Source: Dechloromonas sp. UBA6271 (GTDB lineage: Bacteria > Pseudomonadota > Gammaproteobacteria > Burkholderiales > Rhodocyclaceae). Taken from it: 64,000 nt of DNA. Shown here piece after piece: positions 28,559-36,053 of the stretch. The notes below the pieces were generated by a model. The model was given only the letters and a program-made list of their open reading frames with translations. It was not told the DNA's origin and searched no databases. The translations under genes and the position numbers were made by a program. The stretch covers positions 82,479 to 146,478 of the forward strand of contig DJUX01000005.1 in assembly GCA_002440665.1 (NCBI GenBank), in the 5' to 3' direction. The first letter of the stretch is position 1. Every line of letters begins with the position of its first letter.

Positions 28559-28940
28559 GCGCACGCCCGAGCATCAGGTCGAAATGAACGACATGCGACT
28601 CGAATTTTCGCTCCATGAACACCATGAGCGCCGGGATGTTGCAGACCCCCTTGTCTATCTCGGCGATCTTGGCCCGGACGAAGGCGATGATCCGCGCATG
28701 TTCGCGGGCATGTTCCCCGAACGGAACGCCATGCTTCCGGGCCGCCTCTTCCTCCCATACGAAGTGCTGCGCCAGATCCTCGGCCAGCCCTGAAAGCAGT
28801 AGCAGGCCATCATCGCCATCATCGGAAACGGCTAGCAAGGCATTCTTGACCTTCTCCATTTCGTGAAACAGATGGTCGTGCTGGGCATCCATTTCGCCGA
28901 CGCCAGTCAGCAATTCGGTTGGAACGAGAACCTCGGCCAT
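28488..28940 (-). CDS. Bacteriohemerythrin
   Basis: 150-residue four-helix diiron oxygen-binding protein. Ligand pattern: H21 (AQHDHLFHEM), H59-x3-E63, H77-x3-H81, H116-x4-D121. Proteins of this family bind oxygen, for sensing or delivery to oxygenases or oxidases. Start ATG 28940 follows GGGGGTGAT; longer upstream readings are not supported. It converges with the DUF2917 gene, overlapping it by 71 bases. Confidence 0.85.
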   Translation of the reverse strand: MAEVLVPTELLTGVGEMDAQHDHLFHEMEKVKNALLAVSDDGDDGLLLLSGLAEDLAQHFVWEEEAARKHGVPFGEHAREHARIIAFVRAKIAEIDKGVCNIPALMVFMERKFESHVVHFDLMLGRALKDAASSHDAASPVVRQQRADAA

Positions 28941-29079
28941 ATCACCCCCATCCGGTGTGGAATATATCCTGCCTGTCAGACTAGCCGCGGGCGGCGACAT
29001 TGTCCATAGCCGCGCGCCGGCAGGAGCATTTCGGCAAACCTGGCGGCACGCAGCTACTCGTGAAGCAGAACAACATGAG

Positions 29080-29099
29080 TACTGTACATTTATACAGTT
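29080..29099. promoter_or_regulatory. LexA (SOS) box
   Basis: TACTGTACATTTATACAGTT, which fits CTGT-N8-ACAG and differs from the E. coli consensus (TACTGTATATATATACAGTA) at only a few inner positions and the last base. It lies 57 bases upstream of the small gene at 29157 and 140 bases upstream of the divergent hemerythrin gene. Confidence 0.75.
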
Positions 29100-29156
29100 A
29101 TCGATTAATCTGCACTCATGGACCACCCCATGACCCCAGCGACAGGAGCAGCAAAC

Positions 29157-29318
29157 ATGAAACGCATCCAGAAATTGTTTGAACTGATTGCCGGCATTTC
29201 CCAGGAAGACCTCGAGCGCGAAGCACGCGCCCGGCAGATCTTCGCCGCCCGCAATCCCGACATCACCGCGCTGCAGAAGCCGGCCTGCTGGCGCCGCAAG
29301 CGCCGGATCGGCCACTGA
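29157..29318 (+). CDS. Small protein under a putative SOS promoter
   Basis: 53 residues beginning MKRIQKLFELIAGISQEDLE and ending in a basic tail (CWRRKRRIGH). ATG 29157 has AGGAG eight bases upstream. There is no transmembrane segment. The upstream LexA box suggests induction by DNA damage. I do not recognise the family; it may be a nucleic-acid-binding or division-control peptide, but no function can be claimed. Confidence 0.55.
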   Translation: MKRIQKLFELIAGISQEDLEREARARQIFAARNPDITALQKPACWRRKRRIGH

Positions 29319-29470
29319 TGATGACTGCCCTTCCCTGCACCGCCGCCTTCCACTGACGGGTGTGCCGGGCCGGATGCCTTGTCGCCAGCCGCGCCTGCGG
29401 CATAATGCAGCCTTGGCCGGAAACTTCAGCGGTTTCCACCGGCAGACAACCACCCGGAGAACACGACAAC

Positions 29471-29818
29471 ATGGAGCGTATCGATATCGACGGCGCAATA
29501 CGCTTGCACAACCAGTGGCGGCGCCAGTTCCTGAACGCCTTCGCCGGTGGCGCCTACGCCGAGATGCCCCTGTCGGAACACCGCGGCTGCACGCTGGCCA
29601 AGGCGCTGAGCGACGCCCGCGGGGACTACGCCGAATCCGCCGACTACAAGCAACTCGTCGCTATCCACGACCGCTTCCACGCGCTTGCCAACGACATCGT
29701 CGACCTCAGCAACAACGGCCTTGGCGATTCCGCCGACCTGTTGCTGCCGGAACTGAACGAAGCATCGCACCAACTGGTCGGCCAGCTCGACAAGCTGCGG
29801 GAATACCGCCCGGCCTGA
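29471..29818 (+). CDS. Stand-alone CZB (chemoreceptor zinc-binding) domain protein
   Basis: 115 residues with the CZB pattern: H13 (RLHNQW), C40 (HRGCTLAKAL), H66 and H70 (IHDRFH). CZB domains bind zinc and sense redox or hypochlorite, usually as parts of chemoreceptors or diguanylate cyclases; here the domain stands alone. Start ATG 29471 follows CCCGGAGAACACGACAAC. It ends beside a dispersed-repeat copy and a terminator. Confidence 0.78.
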   Translation: MERIDIDGAIRLHNQWRRQFLNAFAGGAYAEMPLSEHRGCTLAKALSDARGDYAESADYKQLVAIHDRFHALANDIVDLSNNGLGDSADLLLPELNEASHQLVGQLDKLREYRPA

Positions 29819-29831
29819 TTTCCCGGCCGCT

Positions 29832-29841
29832 TGCGGTCGAC
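29832..29841 (+). repeat. Dispersed repeat core, intergenic copy after the CZB gene
   Basis: TGCGGTCGAC 13 bases after the stop, continuing CGCATGAAACAGGCAAAAA into the terminator stem. The flank closely matches the copy at 37829 read on the minus strand. Confidence 0.6.
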
Positions 29842-29855
29842 CGCATGAAACAGGC

Positions 29856-29888
29856 AAAAATGGCGCCGACCGACTCGGCGCCATTTTT
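29856..29888. terminator. Bidirectional intrinsic terminator (CZB/TIR genes)
   Basis: Stem AAAAATGGCGCCGA (29856-29869) and TCGGCGCCATTTTT (29875-29888), loop CCGAC. The A-run on one side and T-run on the other allow termination of both convergent genes. Confidence 0.9.
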
Positions 29889-29911
29889 ATATCGGGGCGA
29901 ATTCGGCGATC

Positions 29912-31675
29912 CTAGGGCAAGCGGTGGGCCACCAGCTCGAACACGTCCTTTTCGCTTTCGCTGTTGGCCACCGTCGAGACAACGCGCTGCATCCGCACAT
30001 AGCGCTTGATTTCCGGGGCATACCAGATCACGTAGTTGACCCGTACCGGTTCCATCTGGGCTTCAGTCTGTGAACCGGTCCGATTGCGACTACTCCAGAC
30101 CTCCACCTTGAAGGCGTTGAAGGTGCCGGCGGGCACGCTCACGGATTCCCGGCCGATCACCTCGGCCTTCGAATACCAGTTCGTCCATTGCGGGTTCAGA
30201 TCGGGAGTCGGCAAACCGCTGAGCCGGCTCTGCCCGGCAAGGTCGACAAAGGCACCGAAGTAAGGGCTGAACTCCGGCCCGATCGCATTCCAGGCGATGA
30301 AATCGGGCTTATTGCCGCGTGCCCGGCGCACCTCGGCACCGCTCTCCGGCTCGATCAAGCGCAGTTCGTCTGTGACGAGATTGTCCGCGACCGACTGCGC
30401 GACGATCTCGTATCGCCGTTTCGGGCTGGTCGGCCACTTGCCCGAAGAACGATAAACCCAGCGCTCGCCTTTCACTGGCAGGCCGGAGGAAGCAGTAGCC
30501 GCCGGAGCGGGTGCTGCCGCCGGCGCCGCGGCCCTTGTCGGCGGCGCTTCGGCAGGAACGGGCACCACCGCCAGTGTCTTGCGCGTGGTGGCACTGGCGT
30601 TACGGGCGGTCAGTGTGAAGGTCGTGGTGGCATCGACCTTGACCTCGATGCAGTCACTCGCGGCGTTGTCCAACTCGCCTGGGCGCGGCGAAAGGGTCAG
30701 GCTGTCGGCATTGCTGACCCGGTAGCACAGGCGGGTATGCGCAGCCCTCACGTCGGCCTTGAATTCGCGGATAACAGGCGGCGGCACGGCTGCCGGTACA
30801 GCTGGTGGTGGCGCGGCCGGTGCTGGCGTGGCTACCGGCTTGGCAACGGGTACGGGTACGGGTTCGACTTTTACCGGTGCTGCAGGTTTGGCCGGGGCAA
30901 CGCTGGTGGGGACGGATGGTGGCACGGCCGGAGTGACATCTTTCGGGCCAGGTGACACCGCGACTGCGGGCGCCTCAACAGCCTTGCCGACCGGCTGCTT
31001 CTCGGCGTCCGCCCCGGTATTGCGATCACCAGGAATCATCCACAAACCGGCGGCGATCAGCGCCACCACGGCAACAACCGCCGGCAATGCCCAGCGGCGT
31101 GAATTGCCTTGGGTCGCCGCCGCATTGCCGGCCATGCTGGCGGCTGAAGCACCGACATTTGCCGCGTTCTGGTCGGCTGATGGCTGCTTGCTTGCCGCGG
31201 CATCCGCCGGTGATGTTTTAAGAATGCCTTCCAGCGTGCGGATCAGCTCGCCGGTGGAAGCCTCCCATTGCTTGTGGTTGATTTCGATGGCCTGGCGCCG
31301 GGTGAGCGCTTTCAGTTCCTCGGGCAATTCGGCAGCGAGCGGCATGACCGCGCCCCCGACCAGTACCGGCACCACGCGAATCCCGCGCTTGAGGGCGGCG
31401 CCGGTTTCCAGGCGGATGAAGTCGTTGGGGTCGTCCAGCCGGCGCCGGCCGGCTGCGTCTACCGAGCTCGTCCATTCATCGCCGATGACGGCGATCAGCA
31501 CGCGGCATGAACTCACCGCCTCTTCGATGGCATCCACGAAATCGAGGCCGGGTTCGATCCCTTCGACATCCATGAACACCCGCCCTGCACCGAAATGGGC
31601 GGCCAGGCGGTCGTACAGACGCCCGGCGTACCCCGCCGAATCGTCTCGTCGATAGCTGATGAAGATGCCGTCCAT
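29912..31675 (-). CDS. Membrane-anchored TIR-domain protein
   Basis: 587 residues. A TIR domain at about 1-150 opens MDGIFISYRRDDSAGYAGRL, followed by VFMDVEGIEPGLDFVDAIEE; E90 in DFIRLETGAAL is the likely conserved glutamate of TIR enzymes. A single transmembrane helix lies at about 196-214. A Pro/Ala-rich linker (about 240-300) leads to C-terminal beta-rich regions: one at about 300-370 with two cysteines, and a last domain from about 400 (GERWVYRSSGKWP). TIR proteins can cleave NAD in immunity or act as scaffolds; which applies is unknown. No partner effector gene is adjacent. Confidence 0.72.
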   Translation of the reverse strand: MDGIFISYRRDDSAGYAGRLYDRLAAHFGAGRVFMDVEGIEPGLDFVDAIEEAVSSCRVLIAVIGDEWTSSVDAAGRRRLDDPNDFIRLETGAALKRGIRVVPVLVGGAVMPLAAELPEELKALTRRQAIEINHKQWEASTGELIRTLEGILKTSPADAAASKQPSADQNAANVGASAASMAGNAAATQGNSRRWALPAVVAVVALIAAGLWMIPGDRNTGADAEKQPVGKAVEAPAVAVSPGPKDVTPAVPPSVPTSVAPAKPAAPVKVEPVPVPVAKPVATPAPAAPPPAVPAAVPPPVIREFKADVRAAHTRLCYRVSNADSLTLSPRPGELDNAASDCIEVKVDATTTFTLTARNASATTRKTLAVVPVPAEAPPTRAAAPAAAPAPAATASSGLPVKGERWVYRSSGKWPTSPKRRYEIVAQSVADNLVTDELRLIEPESGAEVRRARGNKPDFIAWNAIGPEFSPYFGAFVDLAGQSRLSGLPTPDLNPQWTNWYSKAEVIGRESVSVPAGTFNAFKVEVWSSRNRTGSQTEAQMEPVRVNYVIWYAPEIKRYVRMQRVVSTVANSESEKDVFELVAHRLP

Positions 31676-31850
31676 ACCAGACTGCCCCCTGTCATCACAG
31701 GCTGCCGATATCCGCTACAGGCTGCAGCGGTAGTACCTGGCGGCCATCATGAAACAGCGCCAGTCACGGCGCAAGCTGATGACCTCTGTATAGAGGACGG
31801 CAATGCGACCCGGAAGTTCCCGCCGGGTTATGCAAATGGCGTCTGGCCGA
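31676..31850. other. Short intergenic gap upstream of the TIR gene and downstream of purL
   Basis: 175 bases that should hold the leftward TIR promoter and the end of the purL transcript. No clear hairpin with T-run or operator was seen. Confidence 0.4.
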
Positions 31851-34800
31851 TCAACCCACCCAGCGCCGAGCGTTGCAGAACATGCGCATCCACGGCGAAT
31901 CCTCACCCCAGTTCTCCGGGTGCCAGGACATCTGCACGGTGCGGAAGACGCGTTCCGGGTGCGGCATCATGATCGTGAAGCGGCCGTCCGCCGTAGTCAC
32001 CGCCGTCAAACCGCCCGGCGAACCGTTCGGGTTGTACGGATAGACTTCGGTCGGCTCGCCCTTGTTGTCGACGTAGCGGACGGCCGACAGCACCTTGCCC
32101 TGGTCGTCGGCATTGTCGAACACTGCCCTGCCCTCGCCGTGCGAGACGACGATCGGCACTTGCGAGCCTTCCATGCCGGCGAAGAAAATCGACGGCGAAC
32201 CGAGGATTTCGGCCATCACGAAACGCGCCTCGAACTGCTCGACCTTGTTGCGGCGGAAAGCCGGCCAATGCTCGGCGCCCGGAATGATGGACTTCAGCGC
32301 GCTCATCATCTGGCAGCCGTTACAGACGCCCAGCGCGAAGGTGTCCTTGCGCTGGAAGAAGGCGGCGAATTCGTCGCGGCAGCCGTCGTGCATGAGGATG
32401 GTCCGCGCCCAGCCGAGGCCGGCGCCGAGCACGTCTCCGTAGGAGAAACCACCACAGGCGACCAGGCCCTTGAAGTCCTTGAGCCTGACCCGGCCACTCA
32501 AAATGTCGCTCATATGGACGTCGACCGCGGCAAAGCCGGCCTTGTCGAAGGCAGCGGCCATTTCGTAATGGCTGTTGACGCCCTGCTCGCGCAGGATGGC
32601 GACGCGCGGGCGGCCGCTGATGTCCTGATAGATCTTGGTGAAATCTTCCTGCGGATCGAAAGTCAGCTTCGGCGTCAGGCCTGGGTCGGTGACGTCCAAA
32701 ATGCGGTCGAATTCCTGCTGGGCGCAGCTCGGGTTGTCGCGCATGGCCTGCATCTGGTAGCTGGTCTCGGACCAGGCACGCTGCAGGTCGACGCGCTTTT
32801 CGCGCAGCACGCGTTTGGCATTGCGGGTGACGCGGATTTCGTCCCACTCGTTCAGCGTACCGACGAAGTGGTAAGGCACGCCGCAGGCGCGCAGGATAGG
32901 CGTGACCTTCTCGCGGTCGGCGCGGCGGATCTGGATCAGGGCGCCGAGTTCTTCGTTGAACAGGGCGCGCACGATGTTTTCGAAATCGCGGCCAGCCAGC
33001 AGGTTGGTCAGTTTCTCGGAGCCATCGACATCGCCGGCCCCGGCGTCGTAGCAGATGCCGTCGAGGTCGAGAGAGACGCCGCGGCGGCTGGCGAAGGCCA
33101 TTTCGCAGGCGGCGACGAACAAGCCACCGTCGGAACGGTCGTGATAGGCGAGCAACAGGCCGTCACGGTTGAGCTTTTGCACGGCATCGAACAGGCCCTT
33201 GAGCTTGGCCGGTTCATCGATATCCGGAGCATCGCTGCCGGTGGCGTTGTAAACCTGCGCCAAGCAGGAGCCGCCGAGACGGTTCTTGCCGAGATCGAGC
33301 AGCAGCAGTTCAGTTTCGCCCTGATCGACGGCCAGTTGCGGCGTTTTGGTCTTGCGCACATCGTCGACCGCAGCAAACGAGGTGACGACCAGCGACAGCG
33401 GCGATACGACCTGCTTCTTCTCGCCCTGCTCTTCCCAGGCGGTACGCATCGACAGCGAATCCTTGCCGACCGGGATCGACACGCCGATGGCCTTGCACAG
33501 GTCGGAAACGGCCTCGACGGTGTCGAACAGGCGGGCATCCTCACCGGCGACGCCGCAGGGCGCCATCCAGTTGGCCGACAGCTTGACCTTGCCCAGTGCG
33601 CCGACATCGGCGGCGGCCAGGTTGGTCAGCGCCTCGCCGATCGCCATGCGGCCCGAAGCCGGGGCGTCGAACACGGCGAGCGGGGTGCGCTCGCCCATGG
33701 CGAAGGCTTCACCCAGATAACCTTGGTAACCCATCGTGGTCACGGCCACGTCAGCGACCGGCACCTGCCACGGACCAACCATCTGGTCGCGGGCGGTCAT
33801 GCCGCCGACGGAACGGTCACCGATCGAGATCAGGAAGGTCTTGTCGGCGATGGTCGGCAGACGCATCAGGCGGTAGGCGGCGTCCTTCAGTTCGATAGAC
33901 GTGGCGTCGAAGGAAACGAAGGTTTCCGGCTGGTGCGTCACGTCGCGCGTCATGCGCGGCGGCTTGCCGAGCAGCGCTTCCATTTCCATATCGACCGGAT
34001 TGACGCCGAAATGGTCGTCGGTGACGGTCAGGTGGCCATCGCCGGTCGCTTCGCCGACGACTGCAAACGGGCAGCGCTCGCGTTCGCACATGGCCTGGAA
34101 TTCGGCGATGCGGTTCGGCGGGATGGCCAGTACGTAGCGTTCCTGCGATTCGTTCGACCAGATTTCGGCCGGCGACATGCCTGGTTCCTCGGTCGGCACC
34201 TTGCGCAGATCGAAGACGGCACCGACGCCGCCCGAGTGGGCCAATTCTGGCAGGGCGTTGGAGACCCCACCGGCACCGACGTCGTGCACCGACAGGATCG
34301 GGTTGTTCTTGCCCATCTGCCAGCAACGGTCGATGACCTCCTGGGCGCGGCGCTGGATTTCCGGGTTGCCGCGCTGAACCGAGGCGAAGTCGAGGTCTTC
34401 GGCATTGGAACCGGCCGTCATCGACGAGGCGGCGCCGCCGCCCAGGCCGATCAGCATGCCGGGACCGCCGAGCTGGATGAATTTCGTGCCGACCGGGAAG
34501 GTTTCTTCCTTGAACGACTGCTCGGCCTGGATGGAGCCCAGACCGCCGGCGATCATGATCGGCTTGTGGTAGCCGCGCACCGTGCCGGCGACGTCTTGCT
34601 CGTAGGTGCGGAAATAGCCGGTCAGGTTCGGACGGCCGAATTCGTTGTTGAAGGCGGCGGCGCCAATCGGGCCTTCGAGCATGATGTCGAGCGCCGAGGC
34701 GATGCGCGACGGGCGACCGTAGGCGTGTTCCCAGGGCTGCGGCGCATCGGGCAGGTTCAGGTTGGAGACCGAGAAACCGCAGAGGCCGGCCTTCGGCTTG

Positions 34801-35780
34801 GAACCCTTGCCGGTGGCGCCTTCGTCACGGATTTCGCCGCCGCTACCAGTCGACGCGCCCGGGAAGGGCGAAATCGCGGTCGGGTGGTTGTGCGTCTCGA
34901 CCTTGGTCAGGATGTGGGTCAGCTCTTCCTTGTAGCTGTAGCCGCGGTCGGCGTCCGGGTAGAAACGCTGGATGGTCGCGCCTTCGATAATCGAGGCGTT
35001 GTCAGCATAGGCCATGACCGTGCCTTGCGGGGCGGCGGCATGGGTTTCGCGGATCATGCCGAACAAGGTCTTGTCCTTGGCTTGGCCGTCGATCACCCAG
35101 GAGGCGTTGAAAATCTTGTGGCGGCAATGTTCGGAATTGGCCTGGGCGAACATCATCAGTTCGACGTCGGTCGGGTTGCGGCCGGCGGTCGTGAAAATGT
35201 TCAGCAGGTAGTCGATTTCGTCGTCGGACAGCGCCAGACCGAGCGAGCCGTTGGCCTCCACCAGCGCGGTTTTGCCTCCTTGCAGCACGTCGACCGTAGC
35301 CAGCGGCTTCGGTGCGAAATGGCGGAACAGTTCGCCGGCGGCTTCGAAGCCGGGCAGAACGGAATCGGTCATGCGGTCGTGCAGCAGGCCGGCGACGGTT
35401 TTCTTTTCATCGGCGCTCAGGGCGCGATTGTTTTTAACGACAACGTGGAAAGCGATTACCCGCTCGACGCGTTCGATGGCATCCAAGTCGCAGTTCCAGG
35501 CGATATCGGTCGCCTTGGAGGACCACGGCGAAATGGTCCCGATGCGCGGCGCGACGAGGAACAGTTCGCCAGCTTCGGCACCTGCCGCCTTCTCTTCCAG
35601 CAGCGTCGCCAGCTTGGCGCGCTCGTCGGCATTCAGGGCGCGCTTTTGCGCCACGACATGCCAGTAATCGGCCACCACCGATTCGATATCCGACACGGCC
35701 GCGACCAGGCGGGCTTGCAGGCGTTGCAGGCGGAAGGCGGAAAATGCGGCGTCGCCCTTGAGGCAAAGAATGTCGGCCAT
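31851..35780 (-). CDS. purL: Phosphoribosylformylglycinamidine synthase (large, single-chain)
   Basis: 1309-residue FGAM synthase, the fourth step of purine synthesis, using ATP and glutamine. It has an N-terminal linker domain and two AIRS-like halves (SPFPGASTGSGGEIRDEGATG, then GGGAASSM). The C-terminal glutaminase class I domain carries the catalytic cysteine in LGVCNGCQMMS and a histidine in MMPHPERVFR. This is the long proteobacterial form. It stands alone, with no other pur genes nearby. One dispersed-repeat copy lies at 33363-33374. Confidence 0.97.
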   Translation of the reverse strand: MADILCLKGDAAFSAFRLQRLQARLVAAVSDIESVVADYWHVVAQKRALNADERAKLATLLEEKAAGAEAGELFLVAPRIGTISPWSSKATDIAWNCDLDAIERVERVIAFHVVVKNNRALSADEKKTVAGLLHDRMTDSVLPGFEAAGELFRHFAPKPLATVDVLQGGKTALVEANGSLGLALSDDEIDYLLNIFTTAGRNPTDVELMMFAQANSEHCRHKIFNASWVIDGQAKDKTLFGMIRETHAAAPQGTVMAYADNASIIEGATIQRFYPDADRGYSYKEELTHILTKVETHNHPTAISPFPGASTGSGGEIRDEGATGKGSKPKAGLCGFSVSNLNLPDAPQPWEHAYGRPSRIASALDIMLEGPIGAAAFNNEFGRPNLTGYFRTYEQDVAGTVRGYHKPIMIAGGLGSIQAEQSFKEETFPVGTKFIQLGGPGMLIGLGGGAASSMTAGSNAEDLDFASVQRGNPEIQRRAQEVIDRCWQMGKNNPILSVHDVGAGGVSNALPELAHSGGVGAVFDLRKVPTEEPGMSPAEIWSNESQERYVLAIPPNRIAEFQAMCERERCPFAVVGEATGDGHLTVTDDHFGVNPVDMEMEALLGKPPRMTRDVTHQPETFVSFDATSIELKDAAYRLMRLPTIADKTFLISIGDRSVGGMTARDQMVGPWQVPVADVAVTTMGYQGYLGEAFAMGERTPLAVFDAPASGRMAIGEALTNLAAADVGALGKVKLSANWMAPCGVAGEDARLFDTVEAVSDLCKAIGVSIPVGKDSLSMRTAWEEQGEKKQVVSPLSLVVTSFAAVDDVRKTKTPQLAVDQGETELLLLDLGKNRLGGSCLAQVYNATGSDAPDIDEPAKLKGLFDAVQKLNRDGLLLAYHDRSDGGLFVAACEMAFASRRGVSLDLDGICYDAGAGDVDGSEKLTNLLAGRDFENIVRALFNEELGALIQIRRADREKVTPILRACGVPYHFVGTLNEWDEIRVTRNAKRVLREKRVDLQRAWSETSYQMQAMRDNPSCAQQEFDRILDVTDPGLTPKLTFDPQEDFTKIYQDISGRPRVAILREQGVNSHYEMAAAFDKAGFAAVDVHMSDILSGRVRLKDFKGLVACGGFSYGDVLGAGLGWARTILMHDGCRDEFAAFFQRKDTFALGVCNGCQMMSALKSIIPGAEHWPAFRRNKVEQFEARFVMAEILGSPSIFFAGMEGSQVPIVVSHGEGRAVFDNADDQGKVLSAVRYVDNKGEPTEVYPYNPNGSPGGLTAVTTADGRFTIMMPHPERVFRTVQMSWHPENWGEDSPWMRMFCNARRWVG
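33363..33374 (-). repeat. Dispersed 12-base repeat, copy in purL
   Basis: GCTGCGGTCGAC on the purL coding strand, read Ala-Ala-Val-Asp. Confidence 0.5.
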
Positions 35781-35972
35781 GAGGAAGAGATTTCAGGTTA
35801 GGCGAAGAGGCCAAAATTATACCCGAGACAGGGGTGGGCGCCGTGGTTTTGGAGACGCGAGCAGCCGATTGGAGTCGCCGAATTATGCTGGGAGCAGTCA
35901 AGGAAATAGCCTTATTCCGCGCAGCCCCCCTTAGAACCTGTTCACAACCATTTGCATGTCGTAAACTGGCCC

Positions 35973-36053
35973 TCAGCCCCGAAAGTCGATCGACTGCAAC
36001 AGCCGCCCGTTCGTAGCCGGTGCCGGATCACCGGGTTTGAGATGGGTCGCCAT
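35973..36053 (-). pseudogene. Truncated peroxiredoxin-like N-terminus, coupled to the fatty acyl-CoA reductase gene
   Basis: A 26-codon frame starting at ATG 36053, overlapping the preceding stop (TGATG). It reads MATHLKPGDPAPATNGRLLQ and ends FRG before a stop. This resembles the first strand region of AhpC/TSA-type peroxiredoxins (LKxGDxAP). No continuation was found in the next bases in any frame, so it looks like a remnant. A sequence AGAACCTGTTCAC nearby (35934-35946) resembles some IS ends, which might explain the break; this is weak inference. Confidence 0.4.

Noticed and set aside
31540..31565. GGTTCGATCCC resembling a tRNA T-loop
   Set aside because: It lies within the well-supported TIR coding sequence and no cloverleaf arms or anticodon stem surround it.
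31803..35801. Very long plus-strand open frame opposite purL
   Set aside because: It is antisense to a clearly conserved FGAM synthase gene; such shadows arise from GC-rich codon use.
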